Position numbers and translations under genes: made by a program. Under the pieces are notes generated by a model. That model worked only from the letters and a program-made list of their open reading frames with translations, had not been told where the DNA came from and did not search any database. Positions 37,301 through 48,103 of a stretch of DNA of 64,000 nucleotides are shown here, piece after piece. The first letter of the stretch is position 1; each line of letters opens with the position of its first letter. Source of the DNA: Ianthella basta. Taxonomy: Eukaryota; Porifera; Demospongiae; Verongiida; Ianthellidae. The stretch is taken from the NCBI GenBank assembly GCA_964019415.1, contig OZ025874.1, forward strand, positions 3,819,696 to 3,883,695. The letters are read 5' to 3'.

Positions 37301-39736
37301 CCAACTTGGTGTGGATTGTGAAGAGCAATGTCCGAGAGTGGAAGAAGACCTTAGCGCACAGACTGTTAAACAGAGCGACCCCAAAGCACCCACGTTGCAA
37401 CCTGATTTTACACTAAAGGCACCTGAAGGTCAGAACGACCAAGTGAGTAGCGATATTGGAGCAAATTTGGAGGTTTCAAAGGATGATGGTCAAGAGAGGC
37501 AGGATGACAAAGCGACTGCTAAGACACCACTGTCCACATCTGAACATGACGTTATCGTTGAACCAAGCAGATCTGATATAGTGAGGACTACCTCCTCCAC
37601 TGAAGACGTTGACGCTTCAACAGTGCAAATACCATTAGACCCACTGTGTGCTGCTAATGATGGGAATGTGGCCAGCAAGTGTGCTTCAGTTAAGAGTTTG
37701 GACCCAGATAACAGCGATGATGGAATTTACAGGGTAGGTACAACTCATATGGCTACTTACATGTGCATATTCAATATAGGCACGTACGCTATCCATAATA
37801 CATTGTCTGCAGTAGGACAGCAATTACATGTCTATTGCACTACATGTGTGTGTATTGGACTCTAGCTACCATCCCCTTTGCAGCAGTCTCACTCACCACA
37901 TGTGTTTCTTTAGCTTTTTGTTTGGCTGCAGTGCCACATTCAGTCCCTATTCCTTTATCCTCCCATGTATGTATGTATGTAGTCTTCCTCTGGTACTTCC
38001 CTCTCCGTTGCACGAGAGAGGAGGAGGAAGAACAAGCAGTTGAGGCAGCAAGGCAAGCGAAGCTTCTCGGGGTGCAAGATGGTGCTGAAATCTCGCTCGT
38101 CTTCTGACATTAAAAAGGAGGAACAAGAACACACATCTCATCAAGCTACAGCAGAGGAGAAGATTACTTCAGCTTCTGTGCCAAAGGGGGAGGAAGTTGG
38201 TGCGGTGGTATCTGGTGAAGAAGGGAGCAGCCATATGCCAGACATTGATGCAGAGGAGGTGGATGGACCAGGCATACCACGCACACAGAGCGACCCACCT
38301 GCCTATCACTTGACTGGTCAAACAGATTCCCGTAATGTCAAGAGGCAGGCACCCTCAGTTGGCAGGCAACCCAATCACTTGCGCCCTGTTGTCTCTGGCA
38401 GTGCTGGCATTGGTGGGTCTGAGCTGCAGACATCATCAGATGTTTCTGATTCCTCCGACCAACATAGGAGTGGGAGTGAAGAGGGAGGGGAGAGGGGAAG
38501 CGAGGAGCTGGACTCCATGCTGACCATTCTGGATGCCACACTTCTCTTGCCCCCACCTGAGGAGCCCCGGGAGACCACACCCACTCCCCCTAGGGAGGCT
38601 TTTGTACCAGGTGTGTGAGTGCAGTTCTGTCTGCCCTGTAGCGTAGGGTAGTGTGATGTGTAGTGCACAAAGCACTGTAGTGGAAAGTGCACTGCTGTGG
38701 GTTGTTACAACAGCACTGATGTCCTTTAGGGCTGTGCATTCTTGGACTGGTAGTTGTCGTTAAAAGCAGGCCGAATGTGTAGTAGGTGTGGGTGGTACAC
38801 AGATGTGCGCTGACACCCAGTACTACTAGTATACATTGTTGCCAATAAGTACTCTTAAAGTTTATCAAGGTTGTTAGTGTAGCTTTTCTTGAGTACTGTG
38901 TGTGTATATATAATATAGCCATAGTTGCCCATAGTTGTCAGCCATTTTTCTTCATTGCATGTGTATACGTTCCAGAGCTTGTGCACACTTCCTTTACTTA
39001 TAACACAACTGAGTGTCCTGTAAATTGGCTTCTAGTCTCACTTCCAGACCCTATTTCTCCACGCATATTATTGCGCGATTGTGCAATAATAGGGGCTGGC
39101 ACATGAGACTAAGTGACTTTGTTGCAATGTGAGTGGTTATGCACATCCACTAGATCCAATGTCTCCCCCCTCCTCCAGTGTCCCCTCCTGCTTCTGGGAG
39201 GCTATACAGTCGTATTGAGGCTCTAAAGAAAGAGCTAAAAGCTGGTCTGGGGAAGGAGCTGTTTTCTAAGGCCTACTCTGTCCTCAATCATGAAGGAGGA
39301 CTGGGCGCTGAGAATGAAGAGGTATGTGCATATATGTACGTACATACTGTACATACATATGTATATACGTAGGTGTGGCAGAGTGTGCAAGGATTGGTAC
39401 TTCACGCTTGTATGTTATTCTTCATGCACAGTTTGGACTAATTGCTGCAGTTTAATATTATAATACTGTACATACAGTGTGTCTGTGCGTGTGCGTGCAT
39501 GTGTGTGTTGTACTGTAGGTCATGCTTTCTGTATGAGTGAACCTGCTCAATACACTGTACTTGCATATGCATGCACATCTTAGTCTCTGGCACTTCACGT
39601 TGGCCTATTGATGTTCATAATACATACATATTCTCTGAACACACAGAAACTGTTAAAGATACTCGGACAGTCTTGTTACAGTGAGTTCAGTGAGAAGCTG
39701 AGGCAACTCAAGTTTTGTGAACAGTCCCTTTTTTGA
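28952..39736 (+). CDS. NEK4: NEK4 serine/threonine kinase
   Basis: A NIMA-related kinase linked in vertebrates to cilia and DNA-damage responses. Ten exons: 28952-29074, 29737-29943, 30430-30567, 31450-31588, 35067-35155, 35637-35800, 37073-37733, about 38019-38610, 39179-39321 and 39647-39736 (TGA). The summed length gives 781 codons; human NEK4 has 841. The kinase domain (about residues 16-280) shows GKGAYGEVF, the lysine in [24 protein letters not shown] (DLG as in NEK4), GTPYYMSPE and [13 protein letters not shown]. The long middle is Ser/Glu-rich. The C-terminus [19 protein letters not shown]...[14 protein letters not shown] matches the conserved NEK4 tail (human ends ARQLKFFEENMNF). Intron 3 has about 600 bp of (CA)n. 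Intron 4 hosts an MFS gene. The start of exon 8 is uncertain by a few bases. An ATTAAA signal lies at 39854. Confidence 0.96.
30714..31320. repeat. 600-bp (CA)n array with CAGCC spacers, NEK4 intron 3
   Basis: CA repeats are broken at irregular intervals by ACAGCCACAC and ACATACAC. The recurring order of interruptions suggests amplification of a higher-order unit of about 60-120 bp. Long His/Thr and Cys/Val ORFs in all frames are artefacts of the repeat. Confidence 0.95.
32095..33720 (+). CDS. MFS transporter, oxalate/formate-antiporter or monocarboxylate type
   Basis: A single uninterrupted 541-codon frame. About twelve hydrophobic segments are visible, in two bundles: residues ~18-245 and ~355-532. 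A long Asn/Ser/Glu-rich cytosolic loop separates them (~275-345). The MFS motif-A-like [12 protein letters not shown] follows the second segment. [20 protein letters not shown] and [19 protein letters not shown] resemble OFA-family and monocarboxylate/pyruvate carriers. It ends with a Lys-rich tail. The gene is on the same strand inside NEK4 intron 4 (31589-35066). It has no introns while its neighbours have many, which suggests a retrocopy or recent gain. Substrate cannot be told from sequence. Confidence 0.85.
   Translation: MKSTLLKFVKKFERPHVFGLLVVVAGFILNVTFGLCYSHGNITPYIISYTRRYSLDPSRESVTLSSAPWISGGVLVCRALFVPLGGWLSKKIGTRFTTILGGILIVTAVFLTALTIQLSFWAVVLTYGVLVGIGEGLAHNSVLQAAVQWVPQYKGVVLGLLLAGLGLSPFVFIPIQTSLINPNNLQPEHWPDTSVDFTYFLQDDVLERIPSAFLYMGCIMLALQLLTIMLVVEPRGVSIGKPVTFLSIVQYLWKTLKPSPYLCCKNCREFLANSKSNGTADGIPITDQSPPEENHEQETKFGADDDSCVNGSTLRNGASSDNTSNTSADREEASPKNGEKDTDQVTPLQLLKRWDFYLFWLGYAFIGIPNVYIVAEYKVFGQEFIFDDHVLAWIGSAASIMYFLGRLMWAFVTDLLDPKSVLVVVAGGVTVFMYTLYSSSLIKMYLLWICLLYFWLGGVVTVFPCCTAAWYGSEHFATNFGIAYSSQVIGGIVAMILPALGHLNIGWVGEMFSVGTVSLVAVVLIIIAGDRKVKKKKENAP
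33850..34005. repeat. GTCATCCACTGTGTCAC tandem repeat
   Basis: About eight degenerate units of 17-21 bp built on 'gtgtcatccactgtgtcac' lie just after the MFS gene. The remaining intron to 35066 holds nothing recognised. Confidence 0.8.
35225..35450. repeat. GGTGAAGGGTGAGTGTGC tandem repeat, NEK4 intron 5
   Basis: About ten degenerate 17-21 bp units begin about 70 bp after the exon 5 donor. Most contain AAGGGTGAGTG, a near-consensus 5' splice site. Confidence 0.85.
39033..39111. mobile_element. 79-bp TAGTCTC MITE remnant, NEK4 intron 8
   Basis: It starts TAGTCTCACTTCCAGACCC and ends CACATGAGACTA. Its interior (CCTATTTCTCC...CGCGATTGTGCAATA) matches about 24395-24430 in USP intron 19. Confidence 0.6.
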
Positions 39737-40436
39737 GATTCACCCCATCAGAAATGGATAAATGCATGTTTATCATAAACTCTCATCATTTTAATATAAT
39801 AATACTATGGAGATTAATTGCTGTACACTACTGTATTGTAAATTATATGACATATTAAATAATACACTTGTCACAATGCCTGCACATATAATTCATATCT
39901 ACATAAAATCTAATTTGTTTTGTAGTTAATAGTTTTAAATTAAAATTCATCTTCGTTGAAGAGGAATCAGCTGCAGGGCATGCAGCTAGAGGGAAGTATA
40001 GCTAGCTATAGACTGATCATAAAAGCTTGAGCTGAGAGCTATAGAGAGGCAGAGGGAAATAAGAAGGAGATGGGATATGTTTAGTTATTTAACGAGAGGT
40101 TATATTGAAAGTGTGAGAAAATTTTGATGTCCAAATGAGGAGCTATATAGAGTGCAGAATACATACATAGAAGATACACACACGTGTGCGCACACACCCA
40201 CACACACCCACACACACCCATGAAGATGACATATACATGGAGCGAGCTCGTGCAAGTGGCCGGTGCTCTGAGGGACATGTACACCAATATAGAGTTGACA
40301 GAAGCAATGTACAGAAAACTAACATAACAGTGCACATCACTACACACAGTACTCATGGCACATGTTATCTGCAGCTGAGTGCTATATAAATGACAGTTAA
40401 GGCTTCAAACTCAGCAACTCACCGTTGAACTTTGAC
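39737..40436. other. Spacer between NEK4 and kinase-DUSP chimera
   Basis: The convergent 3' flank of both genes. It is AT-rich, with ATTAAA at 39854-39859 for NEK4. No further gene is seen. Confidence 0.6.
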
Positions 40437-43400
40437 TTAATACAAGGTCTCCCTGGGCCATGTTCCATCATCCTTCTTCACCTCCAGTATCATCAGATGC
40501 CCGGTGTAGATCCCTGACTCCTGAAGCATGTCATCATCTGGTGAGAGACAGGAAGATGCCCACATTCTGGAATATTACAGCTTAGACAAAAGGTTCAAAG
40601 GAGGCCAGTGGACTAGAGCACACTGTAAACCAGTTGACAGCCTCACGTCCCTGTATCCACAGACCTACCTAGTCCCAACAAATGCTACAGAACTCACTGC
40701 ACAGTGTCTGTGCACTCACCCAATGACTCACCTTTGACTTGTTCGTATGAGTTGGTCTTGTATCGGTGCCAGAGGCGACAGTCCTTCACATCAGACAGCT
40801 GGAATGCATCCAAAATGGCCTTCTTCACATCATCTAGAAGCAATCACGGAGGGAGAGAGGGAAGGCTAGCTACTTTACTGCTGTTTTATCTGCAGCCATC
40901 AAATTCATTACAGAACTTGCAGAAGGTCCACAAAATGTATAGATGGCCAACCTAGGGCAGTTGTCTTAATCATTGCAACATAAAGTCCACTCCACTCATT
41001 CTCACTTACTCACTATAACTTACACATCCTGTCCACCCTACTGAAAGTCTTGGTGACTGTACTCCCCTCCTCCAAGGGATGGAGACCTAGCTCCAGACGG
41101 ATGGGGTACACCTCAACCTACAGAGAGGAAGTGATACAGAAAATGCATGTGAAGAGATATGCTCAAGGTATTGCATAAACGCAGCACACATGTAGGCTAG
41201 CTACAGCTGTATGGACTGTGCAGTGGTGAGCGGAAATGTATTAGAGTACTGTACAAAACCATTACATGGTACTTGAGCAGCAGCAGTAGTCTGTCACAGA
41301 ATAGATATACGTAAAGCAAGAACATACACTTGAACGTATCAGTGAAAGAAAAACGTATGTAGGTAGGTACATAATGTGGTAGAGGCTCATGCTATGTTGT
41401 CTAGCAGGTTTATGAGGCGTTGATGAGCATTCACGTAGCTAAAAAGGATAGTTCAAGTAAAACATTTTGACCACGAGTCAGTTACAAAACATCAGTGTTT
41501 TGTAACTGATGAAGACCCTTGTGGTCGAAACATTTTACTTGAACTATCCTTTTTAGCTACGTGAATGCTCATCAACGCCTCATAAACCTAGGTAGGTACA
41601 TGTCAAGTCTAATGGAATTCATGACTCGGAGGAAATGTAGGCTAGGAAGAGAAAATTGGCATCAGCCGGCATCGAACCCGGGACAACCTACGTATGCCCA
41701 TTGATGGGTTTCAGTAGCCCAAAGGCAAACCAACCACAATTTGCCCTTCCCTGCCCCATAGGCTAGTTACAACTGACTCGTCTACGCATATATCTTACAT
41801 ACAAATAAATACATAGCACAATGTCATGACAAAACCGATATAGCACAGACTAAGGGGGGAGGTGTTTGGTGACTGTGAGAATGACAGGCAACCCTTGTGA
41901 TACACTTCAATTATTCCTTCCTCACAGTTAAACAACTGAAGAAGGCCTCCTGGGCAAAAACATTCTGTTATTGACTTTCTATGCTAAGTGAAATTGCTTA
42001 TCAATTCCCCCACTTGTAGATTCCTTCCTCACCTTGAGGTGTTTGACGTACACGCCCCACTCAATCACATTCCTGGCAATGGGTCGTGACCCTTCAGCCA
42101 ATCCGTACCAAATCAGTAGCTTGTTCCACCCTCCCTCAGGTACAAGAGAGTAGTCAAGATCTTCCATCAAGCTGTTTTTCAGCCTATCATTACGACCACC
42201 TCAACATGAGATGATAGAAGTTACTATAACACTCCAAATTAGACACACATATAAACATTACTGCTCAATTGACTATACACTACTAGCACAGTGTCTGAAT
42301 AGACCACACCCATATGCACAAACAGAAACAACACTGAGTGCATGGTTTCATCATGCAAAACTTGCAATACCTTCCAAAACTGCAGAAAGGGAGCACTACA
42401 CACAGGACACACAGATATGCAGGATACGTATATCCCAAGACTTTGTAGGTAGCATCTGTCTCACAGATTCGGATATAACTGGCAAACTACTTGCTTCTAA
42501 CTACAGGGTTAACTGCTGTGTGAAGAGCAGTTGCAGGAAGAAATTCTTAATCATCAACACAGCTAGGCCGTTGGAAGAGGGCCACCTCCGAAGATAGGCA
42601 CAATGGAAGAAGGCTAAGTCCGAAGACCTATTGGCAATGCGTCGACAAGACACAACTGGCCTATGGACAGTAATGACGCTAGCTGTGTCTAGTCAACACA
42701 TTGCCAAGAGGTCTTTGGACTTAGCCTTCTTCTATCGTGCCTGTCTTCGGATGTGGCCCTCTTCTAATGGCCTAGCTGTGTTTACGCATATAAATTTCTT
42801 CTGAAATCGCTTGCTTGTACAGTGGAACCTGCATAATCCGACTACTGTGTAATCCAGAGTTCTCTGCAAACCGACGTGTATTTGGAGTTTTGCTACTGAA
42901 GATAGCATACATTATGGTTCTTGATAATCTGACAATCTCTGTAATCCAACATACTTCTTGATCACCGTCGTACGTCAGATTACACAGGTTCTACTGTACA
43001 GTATAATTAAGACCTCAGATAGATGCAGACAAAGCCCAAACACAGGCCCACACACAGGTCTCACCAGAGGTGATTCATTAGCAAAGCCCTTCATAGTACA
43101 TAAGAGTGGCATATAGTATACACAAAAGCACACATACACACAAAATGCATTATACATACTTACCATTAGGTACAGTCTTCACTGATATGCTGCTCCCCTC
43201 TCCCCTTCCAACAGTAGTCTCAGCAGACACAGTGAAGTGGTACAAAGTGTTCTCCTCCAAACCTGTCACTGTGTAGCATGTGACAGATGCTGGAACATTC
43301 TCTGAACTGGTAGCGCCACTGCCAGTGCTATAGGTTAGGAAATACCCTGTAATTATGCCATCGGGTTCAGTGGGAGGAGTCCATGCTATTTGAACACTTG

Positions 43401-43523
43401 TTGCAAACCCACTCCCTCTCAGGGACATGACACTGCTGGGAGCTGCACAATGAAGGACAAATAGTGTTAAGCCAACACTAATGTTAGATAAGTGGGAGCA
43501 CACACACACACACACATACATGC

Positions 43524-43599
<76 letters not shown>

Positions 43600-46500
43600 C
43601 TACATTCACATGTATGCACACATACGTTACGTACACAGTACACACCTGTACACAAATGCACGAACACTCCCATACTACATACCTGCCAGCAGTGACTTGT
43701 TGTCAATTGGTCCAGGGTTGGCAGAATCCTCCCCAACCTGGGACCTGTCCCAGGTATCAAATCCAACATACTTCTTCCACTGCCTCATCCAACGGACATC
43801 CACAAGATACCTGTACAGTGGCAAACATGCAGCCAAACTAGAAATTACCACAATGAAAGGTTAGTTCTCCTTCAAATTTATTTTAATAGCGTAGTAATGC
43901 TGTCGTTAGTCTGGCTAGATTGACCGTCCCTAACAAACACCAGTGGTGTGGAAGGGGAGGGACGGTCTAGCGTACATACCGATTAGTTCACACCTGTGAA
44001 GAAATTCTTTGTGGCTAGGTTCTTGCATGCTGGATCGATTAGGGAAACCACAAGGGTTACCGGCTAGTGTGGTTTCCCTAATCAATCCAGTAGTTCACAC
44101 CTTTTACTTACTGCAATGTGGAAGGTGTGAAGTAGTAAACAAATGATTGACTTTGCAGATGGCCCATGGCCGAAAGCAGCAACAATGGATGGGTGTAGAT
44201 GCTTCGATTAAATGTCATTTCTTTCCAACTTTGATAGGATAAATGCTATTGATTCCTCACTGATAGAGTCACTAGCGACAACCATTTTCACAATAACAAT
44301 GAATACCATTGCCACGATTCCTTGGCAACAGTATTCATAGCAGTCGTATCTGAGCATCTCACTAGTCTGGAGTCACACAGCTAAGTGTGAATTAATCACT
44401 GTGTATGCTAGACTGTCCCTTCCTTTTGCGTCTTCCTGCCCTGGACAGTCTAGCTAGCCAGACTACGCCATTGTATGTCTGAGATTGACGTCACTTGCAG
44501 AACTGGGTTTAAACATGTGAGTGTCAATCAGATGGGAAATAAGCCAGTTACGTCCCATTTACTCTTGTGATATCCTGTCATCGCCTGTGACTTCAGCTCC
44601 ATCTCAGTCTTGGGCGACAAATAGTAAGGGATGGCATAAAAAGGGCAGAAACGCATAAATATTGCTACGAGGAGAAGCATTAACAATGGTCCCTACGTAC
44701 ATACAAGGATGGTGCAGCTACATTCTTGCATGTAAGGACATTGTTAATACTCCATTTCCTGCAGTATTTACTTGTTTCTATCCTTTTTATGCCATCCCTA
44801 CATTCTTACTACTTTTGTAGAATTTTTATCATTTCCATCTCTGCAAATGTCATGGGAGCTGTGTGTATCATGTGTGTCTAGTAGGCACTATGGAAAGAGA
44901 TCCATGTGATAACATCAACACAATCTCTATTATATATTTAGGTAGAGCTGGAATCCTCGGTTCGTAAACTACTCCTGCAGCTTGAGAGCGCAATCAATGC
45001 CTAATTTGGAAATATTATGAGGTGTGCATGGAGATGGTTATAAGGGGGTAGACGGAAGACGAATCGCCGCGCCTGTGAAGAGTGCTGCACATTTTCCCTC
45101 CATTACGGGAAAAGACAAGATTCCGGTTACGTAATGTTACAATAACACTGTGCCATGCCAAAGGGAGAGCGCTCGCTCTGCCCTGCAACAGAACTACAGC
45201 TAACACTATCTGTGGCTCCATACTGATGTAAATCAGCTACCATTGTGACACCAGAATGCAGCAACATGGTATACCTATTCCCTCTGTGAGCATGTTGCTA
45301 TTTTTTTGCACCAAGTCAATGATAGCTAGCTATATCTGTCAGCAACAACCTAGGCCTTACTTTCTGTGAGTGTGTTGCTGCTTTTAGCTGCTAGTCAATG
45401 AGCAATAGCTAACTAGCTATCGTCAACAATATTTTGCATGATATTGTTCTTACTTTGCCCATCGCAACTCCTTCCAATTGCTTCATGCCCTTTAGCTACT
45501 ACAGCTTAGTCACCTTCTGTCCACCTTTGTATATACTGCTCTTTGTTCCCTTTTTACCAATTATGCAATTGCTTCCATGCTGTTATATCTATTGTTGATT
45601 CCACTTATTCTGGGCAATTCTTTATCCACATCATGCTACACACAGCATCGCCTACAACATGCATGGTTGTGGCCTGCAACTGGCACATATATCCACACCA
45701 TTATATTCCACACTGGTGTTGCCTGGCCGTCGTGGAGCAGCTGTCGTGGTAGCACTGGAGCAGGGAAGCCCGCCGAAGGCAGGCTTTCCTGCTAGTGTGC
45801 ACTAAATACACACTTGTTGCCCACTAAGCAGTGTGTAATGGGTAAAATGCCACTGCATGACTGTATCGGGAAACAGCAAAAGCAGTGAACCAGTATACGG
45901 CCCCTTATTAGCTCCACATCCCTTATCAGTGAATGCCATTACTTACAATGTTGTCCCTTCTTCAAGTCCGCGGGCTTTCAACAGAGGTCGAAGTTCATCT
46001 GCCTGTGCCTGGGCACTGGGCATCTTCGCCTGCTGAGGTACTCCTTTGCTAATTTCATTGCCACTTTTGAGGGCATCTGCGCTAACCCGGCTCTTCATCC
46101 TTTTGGGGATGAACACAGCACAGGGACAAAACAGTAAACTGTACTAAGAAATTCACATGACAAGGATCTATAGAAATAGCATGATTTGTAATTATCTTTT
46201 TGTGCACTATCATCACATGCTTGCATGTGCTGTGGTCAGACCTTGACTTGGGAGCTGGTGCTTTCATGTCTGACTGTGTCCTGACCACAGGAGCTGCTTC
46301 AATCTACACATGACACATTTACTAAAATCACACACCAGCACAACAATGTACAAAGCATGTGCTGTTGGGCTGACCTGGCTTTTCAAGCTTTGAATAGTTG
46401 TTCCCTTAGAAATTAATTCTTGCTGGAGGTCTTGCTTCTCCTGCTGTATAGCAGAAATATCCTGCTGAAGTTGTGCATTTTTCATTTGCAAAACTGCATT

Positions 46501-47825
46501 GTCCTCTTTTATCTGTTGCACAGATTTCTCCATTGCAGCTTCACGAGCATTCAGATGCGTCACTGTTTCCTCCAGCTCAGCTTCACGAGCAGTCAGATGA
46601 GTCACTGTTTCCTCCAGCTCAGCTCCACGAACATTCAGATGAGTCACTGTTTCCTCCAGCTCAGCTCCACGAGCACTCAGATGCATCACTGTTTCCTCCA
46701 GCTCAGCTTCACGAGCATTCAGATGCGTCACTGTTTCCTCCAGCTCAGCTCCACGAGCACTCAGATGAGTCACTGTTTCCTCCAGCTCAGCTCCACGAGC
46801 ATTCAGATGAGTCACTGTTTCCTCCAGTGCTTTTTTCTCTTTCTCGAGCTTGGTAACCAATGCATCCCTTTCTGCAGTTATCTCTGCACACATGGCAGGC
46901 CAGCTGGACCTACCAGGAGGGACTTTCTGCACTAGAGCAGCTTCAATACACTTCACTTCTGTTACCACCTCAGAGCTCGTAGGACGACGGTTAGGTCTGT
47001 TATCGAGTGAGCTCTGGATAACGGGGAGGAAATGGGCCTTTTCACCTTCAGTGAGATCTTAATGTGCTGCTCGCGACGCTGGCATTCATTGAGAGCAACC
47101 AACTGCTCCCCTTCATAGCGAGTTGGCATATCAGGCGTCGGCCACTGGTGGGTTAGTGTGGCAATAATGACATTCCCAAATGAGAACACATCCAGCTTTG
47201 CATCATACTTCGGAGGCTCGCGCAATGCCTCAGGAGCCATGAAGGCCAGGGTGCCTTTGATGGAGGAGCGGCGAGTGAGTGCAGCCACGCTAATGGGCCT
47301 CGTCATTCCGAAATCGGTGATTTTCGCCTGAAAGGACCACTCGCACAACATTATGTTATTGGTGCTCAAATCGTGGTGGACCAGCGGCGGGTTCTGGTTG
47401 TGTAAGAAGCTCAACGACTGAGCGACCTGGCGTAGAACGGACACTTTATGAAGAATGGGGAACTTCTCTTTGCTATGCTGCTCTAGGTAGGCTGAAAGAG
47501 TAGTGTCCGTCTTCTCTAGGACGAGGATCGGGGTAGAAGAGCCTTTCTTGAAGTACACCCCTAACAGCTGGACGACGTTGGGATGTCGCAGTTGTGCCCA
47601 CGTCTGGCACTCTTGCTCAAAGTCACCGATGACCTTCTGCGATTCAGCAGCCGACACTCCCTCTAGAAAGATTTCGTGCACGTTCTTGGCTGCGCAGATA
47701 GTACCGTGCCAGTCGACCTCCAGAACCTGGCCGTATGACCCTCTCCCAAGCACAGCACCGGTGGGTGCCACGCCGTCAATTAGCAGGCCGTGAAATCTCT
47801 CCGAATCTGTTTTGTTAGCGGCCAT
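40437..47825 (-). CDS. Kinase-coiled coil-DUSP(FN3)-ubiquitin-like chimera
   Basis: Exons in transcript order are 47825-46375, 46303-46242, 46099-45947, 43810-43683, 43442-43164, 42199-42033, 41117-41024, 40833-40732 and 40537-40437 (TAA). Exon 1 encodes a TKL-like kinase ([40 protein letters not shown]) and, in another frame, a coiled coil of 14-residue repeats ([14 protein letters not shown]). The next exons are copies of USP exons 1-6. Their lengths (128, 167, 94, 102) equal the originals at 13582, 15325, 15953 and 16411. One extra phase 1-1 exon adds a fibronectin III domain inside DUSP. The last exon ends WPRETLY-stop, where the USP has WPRETFTSQ. Exon 1 lacks one base at about 47056; restoring it makes the whole frame 846 codons, divisible by 3. 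It could be a real fusion gene, a recent pseudogene, or carry a sequencing error. Confidence 0.72.
41406..41589. mobile_element. Hairpin MITE with long perfect arms
   Basis: The left arm AGGTTTATGAGGCGTTGATG... and the right arm ...CATCAACGCCTCATAAACCT are near-perfect inverted repeats of about 75 bp around a short centre. It lies in an intron of the kinase-DUSP chimera, and the high arm identity suggests youth. Confidence 0.8.
42558..42782. mobile_element. Hairpin MITE (ACACAGCTAGGCC ends)
   Basis: The arms share 'cacagctaggcc', 'agagggccac', 'ccgaagata' and 'gaagaaggctaagtccgaagacct', inverted around 42670. It lies upstream of the copied USP exon 3, inside a chimera intron. Confidence 0.75.
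42820..42996. mobile_element. CAGTGGAACC-type MITE, chimera intron
   Basis: The left end CAGTGGAACCTGCATAATCC and the right end GATTACACAGGTTCTACTG are inverted and flanked by TA. It belongs to the same family as 18582 and 19801. Confidence 0.75.
43164..43442 (-). other. Fibronectin type III exon inserted in DUSP
   Basis: A 279-bp exon, phase 1 at both ends, encodes one complete FN3 domain: [12 protein letters not shown], the conserved W in [20 protein letters not shown], then [24 protein letters not shown] and ISVKTVP. It is an exon of the kinase chimera. It sits between copies of USP exons 2 and 3 and so splits the DUSP domain. The intact USP gene has no FN3 exon in the matching intron (13710-15324). 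Symmetric 1-1 exons are the classic unit of exon shuffling. It could also be a skipped cassette exon, since skipping keeps frame. Confidence 0.85.
43505..43600. repeat. (CA)n microsatellite, chimera intron
   Basis: GT repeats in the sense of the chimera gene, just upstream of the FN3 exon acceptor. Confidence 0.9.
43907..44465. mobile_element. TAGTCTGGCTAG MITE
   Basis: The ends TAGTCTGGCTAG and CTAGCCAGACTA are perfect inverted repeats. Sub-terminal blocks 'gaccgtccct' and 'ggacagtcta' are related. No ORF is seen. It lies in the 2.1-kb chimera intron. Confidence 0.7.
44627..44799. mobile_element. AGGGATGGCATAAAAAGG inverted-repeat element
   Basis: It starts AGGGATGGCATAAAAAGG and ends CCTTTTTATGCCATCCCT, with a smaller inner inverted repeat. 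The remainder of the intron up to 45946 contains no recognised feature. Confidence 0.75.
46540..46830 (-). repeat. 42-bp coding repeats of the coiled coil
   Basis: Seven tandem 42-bp units encode [18 protein letters not shown] 14-mers, two heptads each, with Leu/Val at core positions. They extend the coiled coil after the kinase domain. The paralogous kinase at 62444-63580 has a coiled-coil-like tail without this expansion, so the amplification is specific to this copy. Confidence 0.9.
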
Positions 47826-48103
47826 TTTCAACCTCCACTGATTTCGAAGAGAGATGGTGGACGTCACGTGTCCTGCACAACCCCAGTCTTAGTCCTCGCT
47901 GGTGCATGCGTTCAGTGTTGCAGACAAGTAAGAGAAGGGCGAGGATGCCGTGTACGTGCGGAATGTCGCCATGTTATTAGACACTACCCCTTTCTTCAGG
48001 ATTTTCTGCTGTCATTCTTAAGAATTTCAAGCTTTGTAGTATGTGTTATGCCTCTTCTTTTCCGGTATCGTCACTTTATGAGTGTTTCGGGCATAGTGCA
48101 AAG
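47826..48103. promoter_or_regulatory. Bidirectional promoter, kinase chimera 1 / HTT copy
   Basis: 278 bp between the kinase ATG (-) and the huntingtin-type ATG (+). It contains ACGTCACGTG (GTCACGTG at 47863-47870) and is partly alignable with 63581-63886 (for example GTAAGAGAAGG near the middle and GAGTGTTTCGGG near the HTT start). Confidence 0.6.

Noticed and set aside
40437..43810. Simple decayed USP pseudogene
   Set aside because: Considered first because of the early TAA in the copied exon 6. Exon lengths, phases and splice sites are intact and the frame connects upstream to a kinase, so a fusion gene fits better.
46420..46935. Plus-strand frames rich in Leu/Gln/His repeats
   Set aside because: Antisense shadows of the 42-bp coiled-coil repeats of the minus-strand kinase gene.
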